64,000 bases of DNA from Lachnospiraceae bacterium (GTDB lineage: Bacteria > Bacillota > Clostridia > Lachnospirales > Lachnospiraceae), in NCBI GenBank assembly GCA_029225065.1, contig JAQXVT010000053.1, forward strand, positions 1-64,000, written 5' to 3'. The translations under genes were made by a program, and so were the position numbers. The notes beneath the pieces were generated by a model that worked only from the letters and a program-made list of their open reading frames with translations, had not been told where the DNA came from and did not search any database. Position 1 is the stretch's first letter, and each line of letters opens with the position of its first letter. Positions 47,519-56,574 of this stretch are shown here, piece by piece.

Positions 47519-49018
47519 TCATCCTTCCTCCGGCAGCGGAACCCGAATCCGCACCTCCGTCCCCTGCCCCGGGCCGTCACTTGTAATAGTCAGCAGATCC
47601 TTCTCTCCGAAAAACAGCTCCAGCCGGTTGATGACGTTGTCCACGCCGATTCCTGTCGAATCCTTTTTTTCTTCCCCTTCGCCCGCCTTGCCGGAAAGGA
47701 CCTCTGCGATGCGTTCCTGCGTCATGCCTTCTCCGTTGTCGCGCACGGAAATCATCACGCAGTCTGCCATCCGCTCCACGCGCAGGAAAATCCAGCCCTC
47801 CCTCGACACGTTCCGGATTCCGTGATTGACTGCATTTTCCACGATCGGCTGCAGGATCATGCTCGGCAGCTCCGTGTTTTCGATGCACGGATCGATCATC
47901 TTTTCAAAATGAATATCCCCGGCAAACCGCACATTCAAAATGTAGACATAATTGTCAACGGCCTCCAGTTCCTCCTGAAGCATGGCTCTTCCACCGTTTT
48001 TGCGTACGTTATAGCGGAAAAAATCGGCCATCTTCTCGATAAAGATGCTGGTCTTCTCCGCATCCTCCATCATTGCAAGCTGCGCGCCCGCATTCAGGGA
48101 ATTAAACAGAAAATGCGGATTGATCTGCGCCTGAAGATACTTCAGCTGCGCGTCCTTTAAATGCGTCTCCATCAAAAGCTCGCGCTCCATCATTTTCTGC
48201 TCTTTTTCCATGCTCTCCTTCGTCTGACGAATGTAGGTGCGAATGCTCGCAATCATCTTGACAAACGCGTGCTGCACGACGCCGACCTCATCACGGCTGT
48301 CCGTATCCGCAAGCTCAATATCAAAATTTCCCGCTGCCACTTCATTCGCAGAGCCTGCCAGCGCCCGCAGCGGCTCTGTGATTGTCCGGATCATCAGAAG
48401 CAGAATCATCAGGCTGCACACAGCAGCCGCAATCACAATCGCCGAGCAGACGATCTCCATGTATTTGAGGGAGTCCATCATCAGTCGGTAATTGTCCGTG
48501 TTGCTTCGGAAACGGATGTCATTAAGACGGTAAATCGCTGCCTGCACGTATTTGTAATTCTGCAGCGCCGTGGTGTAGACCGTATTGTATTTTTCCACAT
48601 TCCGTCCGCGCTTGGCCTGCACGGTCTCATCCGCATAGCGCAGATACGTATCCGCCATATTCCGGATATTGACCTCAAGAATTCTTCCGTCATTGTCGAC
48701 GATATCACTGTCAAGCTGCTCCAGCATATCCCGCAGCGTCTGTGTGTTCCGATAGTAATTTTCCAGCGAATCCGAGCTTTTCGTGTTCAGATATTCGTAG
48801 ACATCATCCTGCGTCTGCTCCAGACACTCGGAAAGCTCGTTCAGGCTCGCATTCGTCGCGTACACTTCGTCCAGCCTGCGCATCGAATGGTTGATCTGGC
48901 TGTACAGCATCAGATTGATCACAAACATCAAAACGGCAGTCAGCGCAAACGTCATCAGAAGCTTCGTCTGGATCGACATTTTCCGCAGCGGATTTTTTTT
49001 CTTTTCCCACATACTCAT
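47519..49018 (-). CDS. LytS/YesM-type sensor histidine kinase
   Basis: HAMP region; QAQINPHFLFNSLNAGAQLAMMEDAEKTSIFIEKMADFFRYNV; GIGVDNVINRLELFFG; start at MSMWEKKK. Confidence 0.92.
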   Translation of the reverse strand: MSMWEKKKNPLRKMSIQTKLLMTFALTAVLMFVINLMLYSQINHSMRRLDEVYATNASLNELSECLEQTQDDVYEYLNTKSSDSLENYYRNTQTLRDMLEQLDSDIVDNDGRILEVNIRNMADTYLRYADETVQAKRGRNVEKYNTVYTTALQNYKYVQAAIYRLNDIRFRSNTDNYRLMMDSLKYMEIVCSAIVIAAAVCSLMILLLMIRTITEPLRALAGSANEVAAGNFDIELADTDSRDEVGVVQHAFVKMIASIRTYIRQTKESMEKEQKMMERELLMETHLKDAQLKYLQAQINPHFLFNSLNAGAQLAMMEDAEKTSIFIEKMADFFRYNVRKNGGRAMLQEELEAVDNYVYILNVRFAGDIHFEKMIDPCIENTELPSMILQPIVENAVNHGIRNVSREGWIFLRVERMADCVMISVRDNGEGMTQERIAEVLSGKAGEGEEKKDSTGIGVDNVINRLELFFGEKDLLTITSDGPGQGTEVRIRVPLPEEG

Positions 49019-50049
49019 GTCTCCTCCGCTTCCTGATACGTTCCGACATTTTCTTTTGTGATGATATCGAGATCCACACTGAAATAGCTGGATACATACC
49101 CCATGCTGTAATATTCCTCCAGCGCCTCGATGCTGTACGCTCCGGCCTGCTGTGTATCGATCGTGACAACCCTCGGAATGACGCCTTTCTGCACTGCGCT
49201 GAGCATGCTCGCAGACTGATAGTAACCGATCAGCTTCACACTGCCGACCTGGTTGTAATCGACCATCGCATAGTAAGCGCACTCACTCTCTGTCTCACTC
49301 ATACAGACGAGGATGTCCGGACGGCCGCTCTCATTTTGCAGCAAATCACGGATCAGTTCCTCCGAGCCAAACGGACTGCCCGGCGTAAAAGTCAGCGATC
49401 CGACCTCCACCTTCTGTCCATCCTTCAGCCCTTCCTGTACGGTCGCGCGCAGCTGCTTGTAAACAAGATCCTTTCCGGCATCCGCCCGGTTTAAAAGCAC
49501 CGTAACCTTCTCCATATCCTCGTCAATGCACTCCAGTACCTGCTTTCCGTAAATCGTGCCGAGCTGGTAGCTGTTGACACCGACAAAGCTTTTCCGGCTG
49601 CTCGCGCTGTCATCCTCGAGCACTGTGATTACCGGAATCCCCGCTTCCTCTGCCCGGTCAATCGCCCGGCGCAGCTTCACTGTGCCGTCCGGCTTCAAAA
49701 TGATTCCGTCCACCTTCGCTGCGATCGCAATGTTCATATAATCGCTTAAGGAGTAGTCCTCTTCATTCCAGTTACCGGAGAGTTCCAAAAAAGCGCCACT
49801 TTTTGCGGCGGCCTCCTTCGCACTTTGATAAATGTCCTGCCAGAGCAGAGAAGAAGTGTCGTCCGCGATCATCACGTAATGCCGGTCGTATTTCTGATCC
49901 GACTGAAGCTCTTTCCACGCCTCATCTCCAAATGTCCGGCTGACATACTGCCAGAACACGAACGTAAGCACCGCCGTCAAACCGGACATCGCCAGCAGCG
50001 CGCGGTATCTTCTGCGTTTCTTTTTCTCGCGGTCCTGCACTCTTCTCAC
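49015..50049 (-). CDS. Membrane-anchored periplasmic-binding-protein-like sugar receptor
   Basis: N-terminal TM with no lipobox, then type I periplasmic binding fold (VDGIILKPDGTVKLRRAIDRAEEAGIPVITVLEDD); ATGA overlap with kinase gene. Confidence 0.88.
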   Translation of the reverse strand: MRRVQDREKKKRRRYRALLAMSGLTAVLTFVFWQYVSRTFGDEAWKELQSDQKYDRHYVMIADDTSSLLWQDIYQSAKEAAAKSGAFLELSGNWNEEDYSLSDYMNIAIAAKVDGIILKPDGTVKLRRAIDRAEEAGIPVITVLEDDSASSRKSFVGVNSYQLGTIYGKQVLECIDEDMEKVTVLLNRADAGKDLVYKQLRATVQEGLKDGQKVEVGSLTFTPGSPFGSEELIRDLLQNESGRPDILVCMSETESECAYYAMVDYNQVGSVKLIGYYQSASMLSAVQKGVIPRVVTIDTQQAGAYSIEALEEYYSMGYVSSYFSVDLDIITKENVGTYQEAEET

Positions 50050-50081
50050 CTCCGATTTTCATTTATATATTCTGAGCATGC

Positions 50082-51128
50082 TCAGCGCACTGAGAAGCGA
50101 TATCTCGTCACAGAATCGTAATGCTCACCCTTTTTAAGCAGCGGTCTTGCAAAATTCTCCTGATTGATCGCATTCGGATAATACTGGGACTCCAGGCAGA
50201 AGCCGTGGCGCTTGCCATAAATCACGCCGCCTTTTCCGGTCTGCGGATCGGTAATGAAGTTGCCTGCATAGAACTGCATGCCGCAGCACGTGGTCTCTGC
50301 TTCCATTGCAATGCCAGTCTTGTCGCAGTATGCTTCCGCCATCTTCTTCATCTCACCCGGCTTCTCGCAGATCGCATAGTTATGATCGTATCCGCCGACA
50401 AATTTCAGCTGCTCAAAGTCTGCCTCGATATCCTGTCCGATCGGCTTCATCGTCGTGAAATCCATCGGAGTTCCGGCTACCGGTGCAATCTCGCCGGTCG
50501 GGATTGCCTGATGATCTCTTACCGGTGTGTAATTCTTCGCTGTGAGCATCAGCTTCTGGTCAAGGATAGATCCGCTGTCATGGCCGCCGAGGTTGAAATA
50601 CGAGTGGTTAGTCAGGTTTACGGTCGTGTCCGCATCGCAGTCTGCCTCATAGTGAAGCTCGATCGCATTGTCGTCGGTCAGCGTGTAGGTCACCTTTACC
50701 TGGCAGTTTCCCGGATATCCCTGGTCTCCGTCCGGACTTTCAAGCGTGAACGAAATCGTATTCTCTCCCTGTGCTGCCACGTCCCATTTCCGCTTGTCGT
50801 AACCGTCCGGGCCGCTGTGCAGATTGTTCTCGTTGTCGTTAATTCCCAGCTGATACTCTTTTCCGTCGATCACAAAATGCCCCTTGTCGATACGGTTGCC
50901 GCTTCGTCCGATCACCGTACCGAAAAAGCAGGTGTGATCCAGGTAGCCCTGCGGTGTGTCATAACCGAGCACTACATCACGCAGCACACCGTCCCTGTCC
51001 GGTATGAGAACGCTCACAAGCGTCGCACCAAGGTCGGTCAGCACCATCGTCACATTGTTTTTATTCGTAAAAGAGTAAAGAGAATACTCAATTCCGTTTG
51101 CTGCTGTTCCAAAGCTTTTCTTTTCCAT
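50082..51128 (-). CDS. galM: Aldose 1-epimerase
   Basis: VVLGYDTPQGYLDHTCFFGTVIGRSGNRI, NLTNHSYFNLGG, GFCLESQYYPNAINQ. Confidence 0.95.
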   Translation of the reverse strand: MEKKSFGTAANGIEYSLYSFTNKNNVTMVLTDLGATLVSVLIPDRDGVLRDVVLGYDTPQGYLDHTCFFGTVIGRSGNRIDKGHFVIDGKEYQLGINDNENNLHSGPDGYDKRKWDVAAQGENTISFTLESPDGDQGYPGNCQVKVTYTLTDDNAIELHYEADCDADTTVNLTNHSYFNLGGHDSGSILDQKLMLTAKNYTPVRDHQAIPTGEIAPVAGTPMDFTTMKPIGQDIEADFEQLKFVGGYDHNYAICEKPGEMKKMAEAYCDKTGIAMEAETTCCGMQFYAGNFITDPQTGKGGVIYGKRHGFCLESQYYPNAINQENFARPLLKKGEHYDSVTRYRFSVR

Positions 51129-51312
51129 GTTTGTTTCCTCCATTCTGATTTGTAAAAGAATCTGATTTTGCCAGCCAAGCTAAACCTTTACAAGCTGTTT
51201 TGCAGAGCATATCCTCCGGTAAAGCGGACATTCACGGTCAATCTTACAGCCGAAAAGAGGCTGCCGCCTGTAAAAGCGACAGCCCCCTGTTCGTTTTCTA
51301 TGCCTTTATGCT

Positions 51313-52797
51313 TTATGCGAACGGATTCTCTGTTCTGTACGGCACGCTTGCCGGATGATTGTAGCCGATCTCGTCCGGGCATACGCCGATGAGCTTGAAT
51401 ACCTCATACAGTGCCTTGCCATGATGTCCGAATGCAACTGCTCCGTGATGCGGGAAGCCGCCCTCGATCAGTACGTGACGGTAGAAACGTCCCATATCCT
51501 TGATTGCGAATACACCGATGCCGCCGAAGGACTTCGTTGCTACCGGAAGTACTTCGCCCTGTGCTACATATGCACGCAGGATATTGTCTGCGGTGCTCTG
51601 CAGACGGTAGAATGTGATGTCGCCCGGAACGATGTCACCCTCGAGGGTTCCGTTTGTAACCTCTACCGGAAGGCTTCTTGCCATGATCTTCTGGTATTTC
51701 ATGTTGTAGCTTACCAGCTTGGATGTGCAGGTATTGCCGCAGTGGAAGCCCATGAAGGTATCCTTGTGTGTGTAATCGAATTTGCCCTTGATGGACTCTT
51801 CGTACATATCTGCCGGTACAGAGTTGTTGATATCGAGCAGCGTTACTGCATCGTTGCTTACGCAGGTTCCGATGAACTCACTTAAAGTTCCGTAGATATC
51901 TACCTCGCAGGATACGGTGATACCTCTGCCGGTCAGGCGGCTGTTGACATAGCACGGTACGAATCCGAACTGTGTCTGGAATGCCGGCCAGCATTTGCTC
52001 GTCATTGCTACGTATTTGCGGTATCCCTTGTGAGCCTCTGCCCAGTCAAGAAGAGTCAGCTCGTACTGAGCCAGTTTTGCCAGAACTTCCGGCTTCTTGT
52101 TGCCCGCACCCAGTTCATTCTCCATATCCTTTACAACGTCCGGGATACGCGGATCGCCTGCATGCTTGTTGAATGCTTCGAACAAGTCAAGCTCGGAGTT
52201 CTCCTCGATCTCAACGCCAAGGTTGTAGAGCTGCTTGATCGGTGCATTACATGCAAGGAAGTTCAGCGGACGCGGTCCGAAGCTGATGATCTTCAGGTCC
52301 TTAAGACCTACAACAGCACGTGCGATCGGCACGAAGTCATGGATCATATCTGCACACTCTTCTGCAGTACCTACCGGGTACTCCGGAATGTAAGCGTGAA
52401 TGTTACGCAGTTTCAGGTTGTAGCTTGCGTTCAGCATACCACAGTATGCATCACCGCGGCCGTCGCTCAAATCGTTCTGGCTCTCCTCTGCTGCAGCTAC
52501 GAACATCGACGGTCCGTCAAAATGCTTTGCAAGCAGGGTCTCGGAAATTTCCGGTCCGAAGTTTCCAAGGTATACAACGAGTGCATTACAGCCTGCGGCT
52601 TTTACATCCTCAAGAGCCTGTACCATATGGATCTCGCTCTCAACGATGCAGACTGGACATTCGTAGATGTCCTCTGCGTCATATTTTGCCTTGTATGCGT
52701 CTACTAAAGCCTTTCTTCTGTTTACGGAAAGAGATTCCGGGAAACAGTCACGGCTTACTGCCACAATACCAATTTTCACTTTTGGAATGTTGTTCAT
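51313..52797 (-). CDS. L-fucose/L-arabinose isomerase-fold family protein
   Basis: IGIVAVSRDCFPESLSVNRRKALVDAY, NFGPEISETLLAKHFDGPSMFVAAAEE, FMGFHCGNT. Confidence 0.9.
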   Translation of the reverse strand: MNNIPKVKIGIVAVSRDCFPESLSVNRRKALVDAYKAKYDAEDIYECPVCIVESEIHMVQALEDVKAAGCNALVVYLGNFGPEISETLLAKHFDGPSMFVAAAEESQNDLSDGRGDAYCGMLNASYNLKLRNIHAYIPEYPVGTAEECADMIHDFVPIARAVVGLKDLKIISFGPRPLNFLACNAPIKQLYNLGVEIEENSELDLFEAFNKHAGDPRIPDVVKDMENELGAGNKKPEVLAKLAQYELTLLDWAEAHKGYRKYVAMTSKCWPAFQTQFGFVPCYVNSRLTGRGITVSCEVDIYGTLSEFIGTCVSNDAVTLLDINNSVPADMYEESIKGKFDYTHKDTFMGFHCGNTCTSKLVSYNMKYQKIMARSLPVEVTNGTLEGDIVPGDITFYRLQSTADNILRAYVAQGEVLPVATKSFGGIGVFAIKDMGRFYRHVLIEGGFPHHGAVAFGHHGKALYEVFKLIGVCPDEIGYNHPASVPYRTENPFA

Positions 52798-52997
52798 TGT
52801 CTTGTCCTCCTGTTTATTTTTCTGCAGTTTTCTGCTTTATGCGGTTTCTTTTGAAAACCGGTGATCATCCCGGCCAGAGCACCCTCCGGCCGGGGATCAT
52901 TTCCTTTTTATCATACAGATACTTTTCACCTGATGCATGTAACTCTGAGCGGTTAAAACAGACATTCATGGTCGCACCACCGCAGACGTTCACGCTC

Positions 52998-53615
52998 TTA
53001 CTTCACACAAATATTCTCACCGATCAATCCAAGCGGCGATCCCTCCGGAAGTCCTCCCTCCGGATGGCCGATCAGCCATTTGTTCTTCGCGGTCAGGTGT
53101 CCGTCCTCTCCGCCCTCATGCTTCTCATCGAGCGGAAGGTTCGTATCCTTCGGAAGCACAATGACCACGCGGAATCCGTTTTCATCAGCGTTGCACGGCG
53201 CATAGTGAAGCGTCGTCGCATACAGCTCAACGCCCGTTCCCTTCGGCAGCAGGAATGCCTCGATCCTTGCAGTATCGTAGGTAAAATCATCTGTCACATC
53301 CGGCTGCCAGCCAAGCAGCAGTACCGCGTCGCTTGCCGCGATGTCAAGCTCTGAAGAGCGATGGTACTCAACTGCGTTGAGCTTATAATTGTTGCCGTTG
53401 CAGTAACCGACCTGAATCGGCAGCTCGCCGTAGCTTACGATCTGCAGTTCTTTATATACCGGAAGCGCCTCAAGTTCTGCTACGGACGGCTCATAAATAA
53501 CATCCGCCGGACATGGAGTCTCCTGCATTTTTGCAAGCAGCTCCGTAAAATCGATGCCGGTCAGGACACGTCCGTATTTGCGGAACGATGCGTCCGTTAC
53601 TTTTTTGATTTCCAT
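52998..53615 (-). CDS. DUF4867 family protein
   Basis: GIDFTELLAKMQETPCPADVIYEPS..., QVGYCNGNNYKLNAVEYHRSSELDIAASDAVLLLG; GGAGGGAC RBS. Confidence 0.85.
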   Translation of the reverse strand: MEIKKVTDASFRKYGRVLTGIDFTELLAKMQETPCPADVIYEPSVAELEALPVYKELQIVSYGELPIQVGYCNGNNYKLNAVEYHRSSELDIAASDAVLLLGWQPDVTDDFTYDTARIEAFLLPKGTGVELYATTLHYAPCNADENGFRVVIVLPKDTNLPLDEKHEGGEDGHLTAKNKWLIGHPEGGLPEGSPLGLIGENICVK

Positions 53616-53621
53616 GGTAAA

Positions 53622-53730
53622 GTCCCTCCTTATAATATTTTTCACTGTTCCTGATTACTTCTTATTTTTGATACCGGACGTGCGATTATAAGGCATCCTC
53701 CCACCTGCGGCGGGTCCCTCCTTATAATAT
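53622..53730. repeat. 17-bp direct repeat pair at the xylB/DUF4867 junction
   Basis: GTCCCTCCTTATAATAT at 53622-53638 and 53714-53730. Confidence 0.85.
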
Positions 53731-55188
53731 ATCAAACACCGGTTTGCAGGCCGGGTAAATCTGGCGGAACTGCTGGTATCTCTCCTCATATTTTGCTACC
53801 AGCTCCGGATCCGGATCTACGGTCTCTTTGATATGTACCAGCTTCGCAGCTGCATCCTCCACAGATGCAAACTCACCGCAGGCTACCGCCGCAAGCATTG
53901 CTCCGCCGAGCGCCGGTCCCTCCTCGCTCTCGATTACATCTACCTTCAGATTCATCACGTTTGCGATGATCTTCTTCCACAGCGGACTCTTTGCTCCGCC
54001 GCCGCAGATCTTTGTGCGCTCGATCTTAATGCCGAGTGCGCGTGCTACCTCAAGGGAATCACGCAGTCCAAACGCTACGCCCTCCAGCACTGCCTGCGTC
54101 ATATCTGCACGCGTCGTATCCATCGTCATGCCGATGAACGTCGCTCTCGCATTCGGATTGTTGTGCGGGGAACGCTCACCCATCAGATACGGCAGGAAGT
54201 AAACGTGGTTTTCGCCGAGCTTCGTGATCTGCTCCTGCTCCTTTGCATAATCCTTCGTGCCGATGATCTCATCCATCCACCATTTATTGCAGGACGCCGC
54301 ACTGAGCATGCAACCCATGAGATGGTAATGGCCATCCGCATGTGCAAACGCATGAAGCGCATTGAACCTGTCCACGCCGAATTTTTCAGAGGAAATGAAG
54401 ATCGTACCGCTTGTGCCAAGAGAAATATTACACATGCCGTCTCCGACGGTACCGGTGCCGACTGCCGCTGCCGCATTGTCGCCTGCTCCCGCTACAATCT
54501 TTACATCTTCCGAAACGCCCAGCTCCTTTGCTACCTCCGGAAGCAGTGTGCCGACCGCCTCATAGCTCTCAAAGATCTTTGCCATCTGCTCTTTCTTAAT
54601 GCCGCAGATCTCAAGCATCGGCTCAGACCAGCAGCGCTTCTTTACATCAAAAAGCAGCATGCCCGAGGCATCGGAAACATCGGTACAGTGCACGCCGGAA
54701 AGCCGATATGCAAGATAATCCTTCGGCAGCATGATCTTCTCGATACGTGCAAAATTCTCCGGCTCATTTTTCTTTACCCAGAGTACCTTCGGTACGGTAA
54801 ATCCGGTGAATGCAATGTTTGCCGTGTACTCGGAAAGCTTTTCTTTTCCGATTACGTTGTTCAGATAATCGGTCTCCTCCGAGGTACGCCCGTCATTCCA
54901 CAGAATTGCCGGGCGGATGACCTGATCGTCCTTGTCCAAAATGACAAGTCCATGCATCTGTCCGCCAAAGCTGATGCCTGCAAGCTCGCTCTTATCGCTG
55001 CCCTCAAGCAGCTCCTTCAGTCCCTCAATCGTTTTCTCGTACCAGTCCTCCGGCTTTTGCTCCGACCAGCCCGGATGCGGAAAGTAAAGCGGATATTCCT
55101 TTGAAACAATTTTTCTGATTTTTCCCTCGCCATCCATCAGAAGCAGCTTGACTGCCGATGTACCGAGGTCTACCCCTGCATACAACAT
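53722..55188 (-). CDS. xylB: Xylulokinase
   Basis: MLYAGVDLGTSAVKLLLMDGEGKI, SFGGQMHGLVILD, GAGDNAAAAVGTG, GGGAKSPLWKKI. Confidence 0.95.
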   Translation of the reverse strand: MLYAGVDLGTSAVKLLLMDGEGKIRKIVSKEYPLYFPHPGWSEQKPEDWYEKTIEGLKELLEGSDKSELAGISFGGQMHGLVILDKDDQVIRPAILWNDGRTSEETDYLNNVIGKEKLSEYTANIAFTGFTVPKVLWVKKNEPENFARIEKIMLPKDYLAYRLSGVHCTDVSDASGMLLFDVKKRCWSEPMLEICGIKKEQMAKIFESYEAVGTLLPEVAKELGVSEDVKIVAGAGDNAAAAVGTGTVGDGMCNISLGTSGTIFISSEKFGVDRFNALHAFAHADGHYHLMGCMLSAASCNKWWMDEIIGTKDYAKEQEQITKLGENHVYFLPYLMGERSPHNNPNARATFIGMTMDTTRADMTQAVLEGVAFGLRDSLEVARALGIKIERTKICGGGAKSPLWKKIIANVMNLKVDVIESEEGPALGGAMLAAVACGEFASVEDAAAKLVHIKETVDPDPELVAKYEERYQQFRQIYPACKPVFDIL

Positions 55189-55338
55189 AGTTTTTTCCTT
55201 TCTCTGAACTCAAAGCGGATGTTTACTGTCCGCTTTGCCATTTGCGCTTAATCACCATGGATAATTCATCTGTAAGTCAAGCGGCTATTCCAGGTTCGCT
55301 TCCTGACTGACCCGGTTCAGCAGCCCGACACAAAATCA

Positions 55339-56259
55339 TTACAGCGCCGCTCCATGCGGTACCGGCTCATCGTCACTCGGTGTCATGATTTCCAGTACCT
55401 GACACATATTGTCGAGTTCCACTCTTGTGTGCTCGCCGCCGTTCTCTCCGTCCCTCGTCCATGCGACCGGAGTCTCCGACGTAATCACCATATGCTTTGT
55501 CTTAAAACGCTGCACAACCTCTGATTTCTGATCCGGGAACAGTACCGAGGAGATCGCCTCCTGCCACTCGATCAGATTTTTCGGTGTGCGCACCAGCATT
55601 ACCTCAAACACTCCGTCGTTTAAGGCTACGTTCTTTCCCGGAAGCCCTTTGAATCCGCCTACCGAGTCGGAATTTGTCACCATTCCGAATACATAATCCC
55701 CTTCACCGGTGTATTCCTCACACTCCACATGAAGATGACTGCTGCGCCATGTTCCCATCCGCTTCATCGCTTCGAGCACATACGCGGCGTGACCAAGCGC
55801 ATTTTTCAGATCCTGTCTCGTCTGATACGACACATCCGTCAGCATGCCGAACGCAGCCACATACACAAAGTAATTGTCATTAAACCTTCCGATATCACAG
55901 GAAAAAGGCACTCCGTCTGTAATCAGCCGGGCTGCCTGCTCCATCTGCTTCGGTATTCCGAGACTGTTCGCAAAATCATTCGTACTTCCGGCAGGAATGT
56001 ATCCAAGCACTCGTTTCTGTCCGCTGCGCATCAGTCCGGTCACCACTTCATCCAGCGTCCCGTCTCCGCCGCTGCAGACAATCAGATCAAACTCCTTTGC
56101 CCGTTTTTCTACCGTCTCGCAACCATCCATCTCCCGCTTGGTGGGATAAATCGTCACATCATATCCTTTTTCCGATAAAATTTCGATCACCTGGGAAAGG
56201 CTGCCTCTGATCTGTCCCTTGCCTGAGTAAGGATTGTATACAAATAAAAGCTTTTCCAT
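55339..56259 (-). CDS. Diacylglycerol kinase family lipid kinase (YegS/DgkB-like)
   Basis: LLFVYNPYSGKGQIR, VCSGGDGTLDEVVTGLM, YIPAGSTNDFANSLGIP. Confidence 0.94.
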   Translation of the reverse strand: MEKLLFVYNPYSGKGQIRGSLSQVIEILSEKGYDVTIYPTKREMDGCETVEKRAKEFDLIVCSGGDGTLDEVVTGLMRSGQKRVLGYIPAGSTNDFANSLGIPKQMEQAARLITDGVPFSCDIGRFNDNYFVYVAAFGMLTDVSYQTRQDLKNALGHAAYVLEAMKRMGTWRSSHLHVECEEYTGEGDYVFGMVTNSDSVGGFKGLPGKNVALNDGVFEVMLVRTPKNLIEWQEAISSVLFPDQKSEVVQRFKTKHMVITSETPVAWTRDGENGGEHTRVELDNMCQVLEIMTPSDDEPVPHGAAL

Positions 56260-56440
56260 TTGAACACTCCATTCTTGCTCTTGTGAATCATGTGCTTTCT
56301 TTTCGGAGTAAAGCACTCATGAATCCACTAAAATAGACAAAAAACGCTGCACAAGTCCGCTTGTCTTTTGTCTATTTTACTACGACCGCACAAGATTCAC
56401 AAGTAAATTATTGCGAATTATCTGTTTATTTTTGCTTACT

Positions 56441-56572
56441 CAGTTCCGAGCGCAGGCAAAAATGAGAAGACAGGACGAGGCAAATTTATTTTCAGAGTCC
56501 TGTATTGTCATTTTTGTTTGTGGGCGGAACGTCCGGTACCACTATCCCTCTTCCAGCCTGCGCTCGGAACTG
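56441..56572. repeat. Nested inverted-repeat element between nagA and the lipid kinase gene
   Basis: Perfect 17-bp arms CAGTTCCGAGCGCAGGC (56441-56457) / GCCTGCGCTCGGAACTG (56556-56572); inner pairs AAAAATGA/TCATTTTT and ACAGGAC/GTCCTGT. Confidence 0.8.
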
Positions 56573-56574
56573 CC

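Noticed and set aside
49019-49282. N-terminal extension of the sensor kinase ORF
   Set aside because: Lies out of frame inside the receptor gene, Arg/Cys/Gln-rich; the kinase more plausibly starts at MSMWEKKK (49018), with ATGA overlap.
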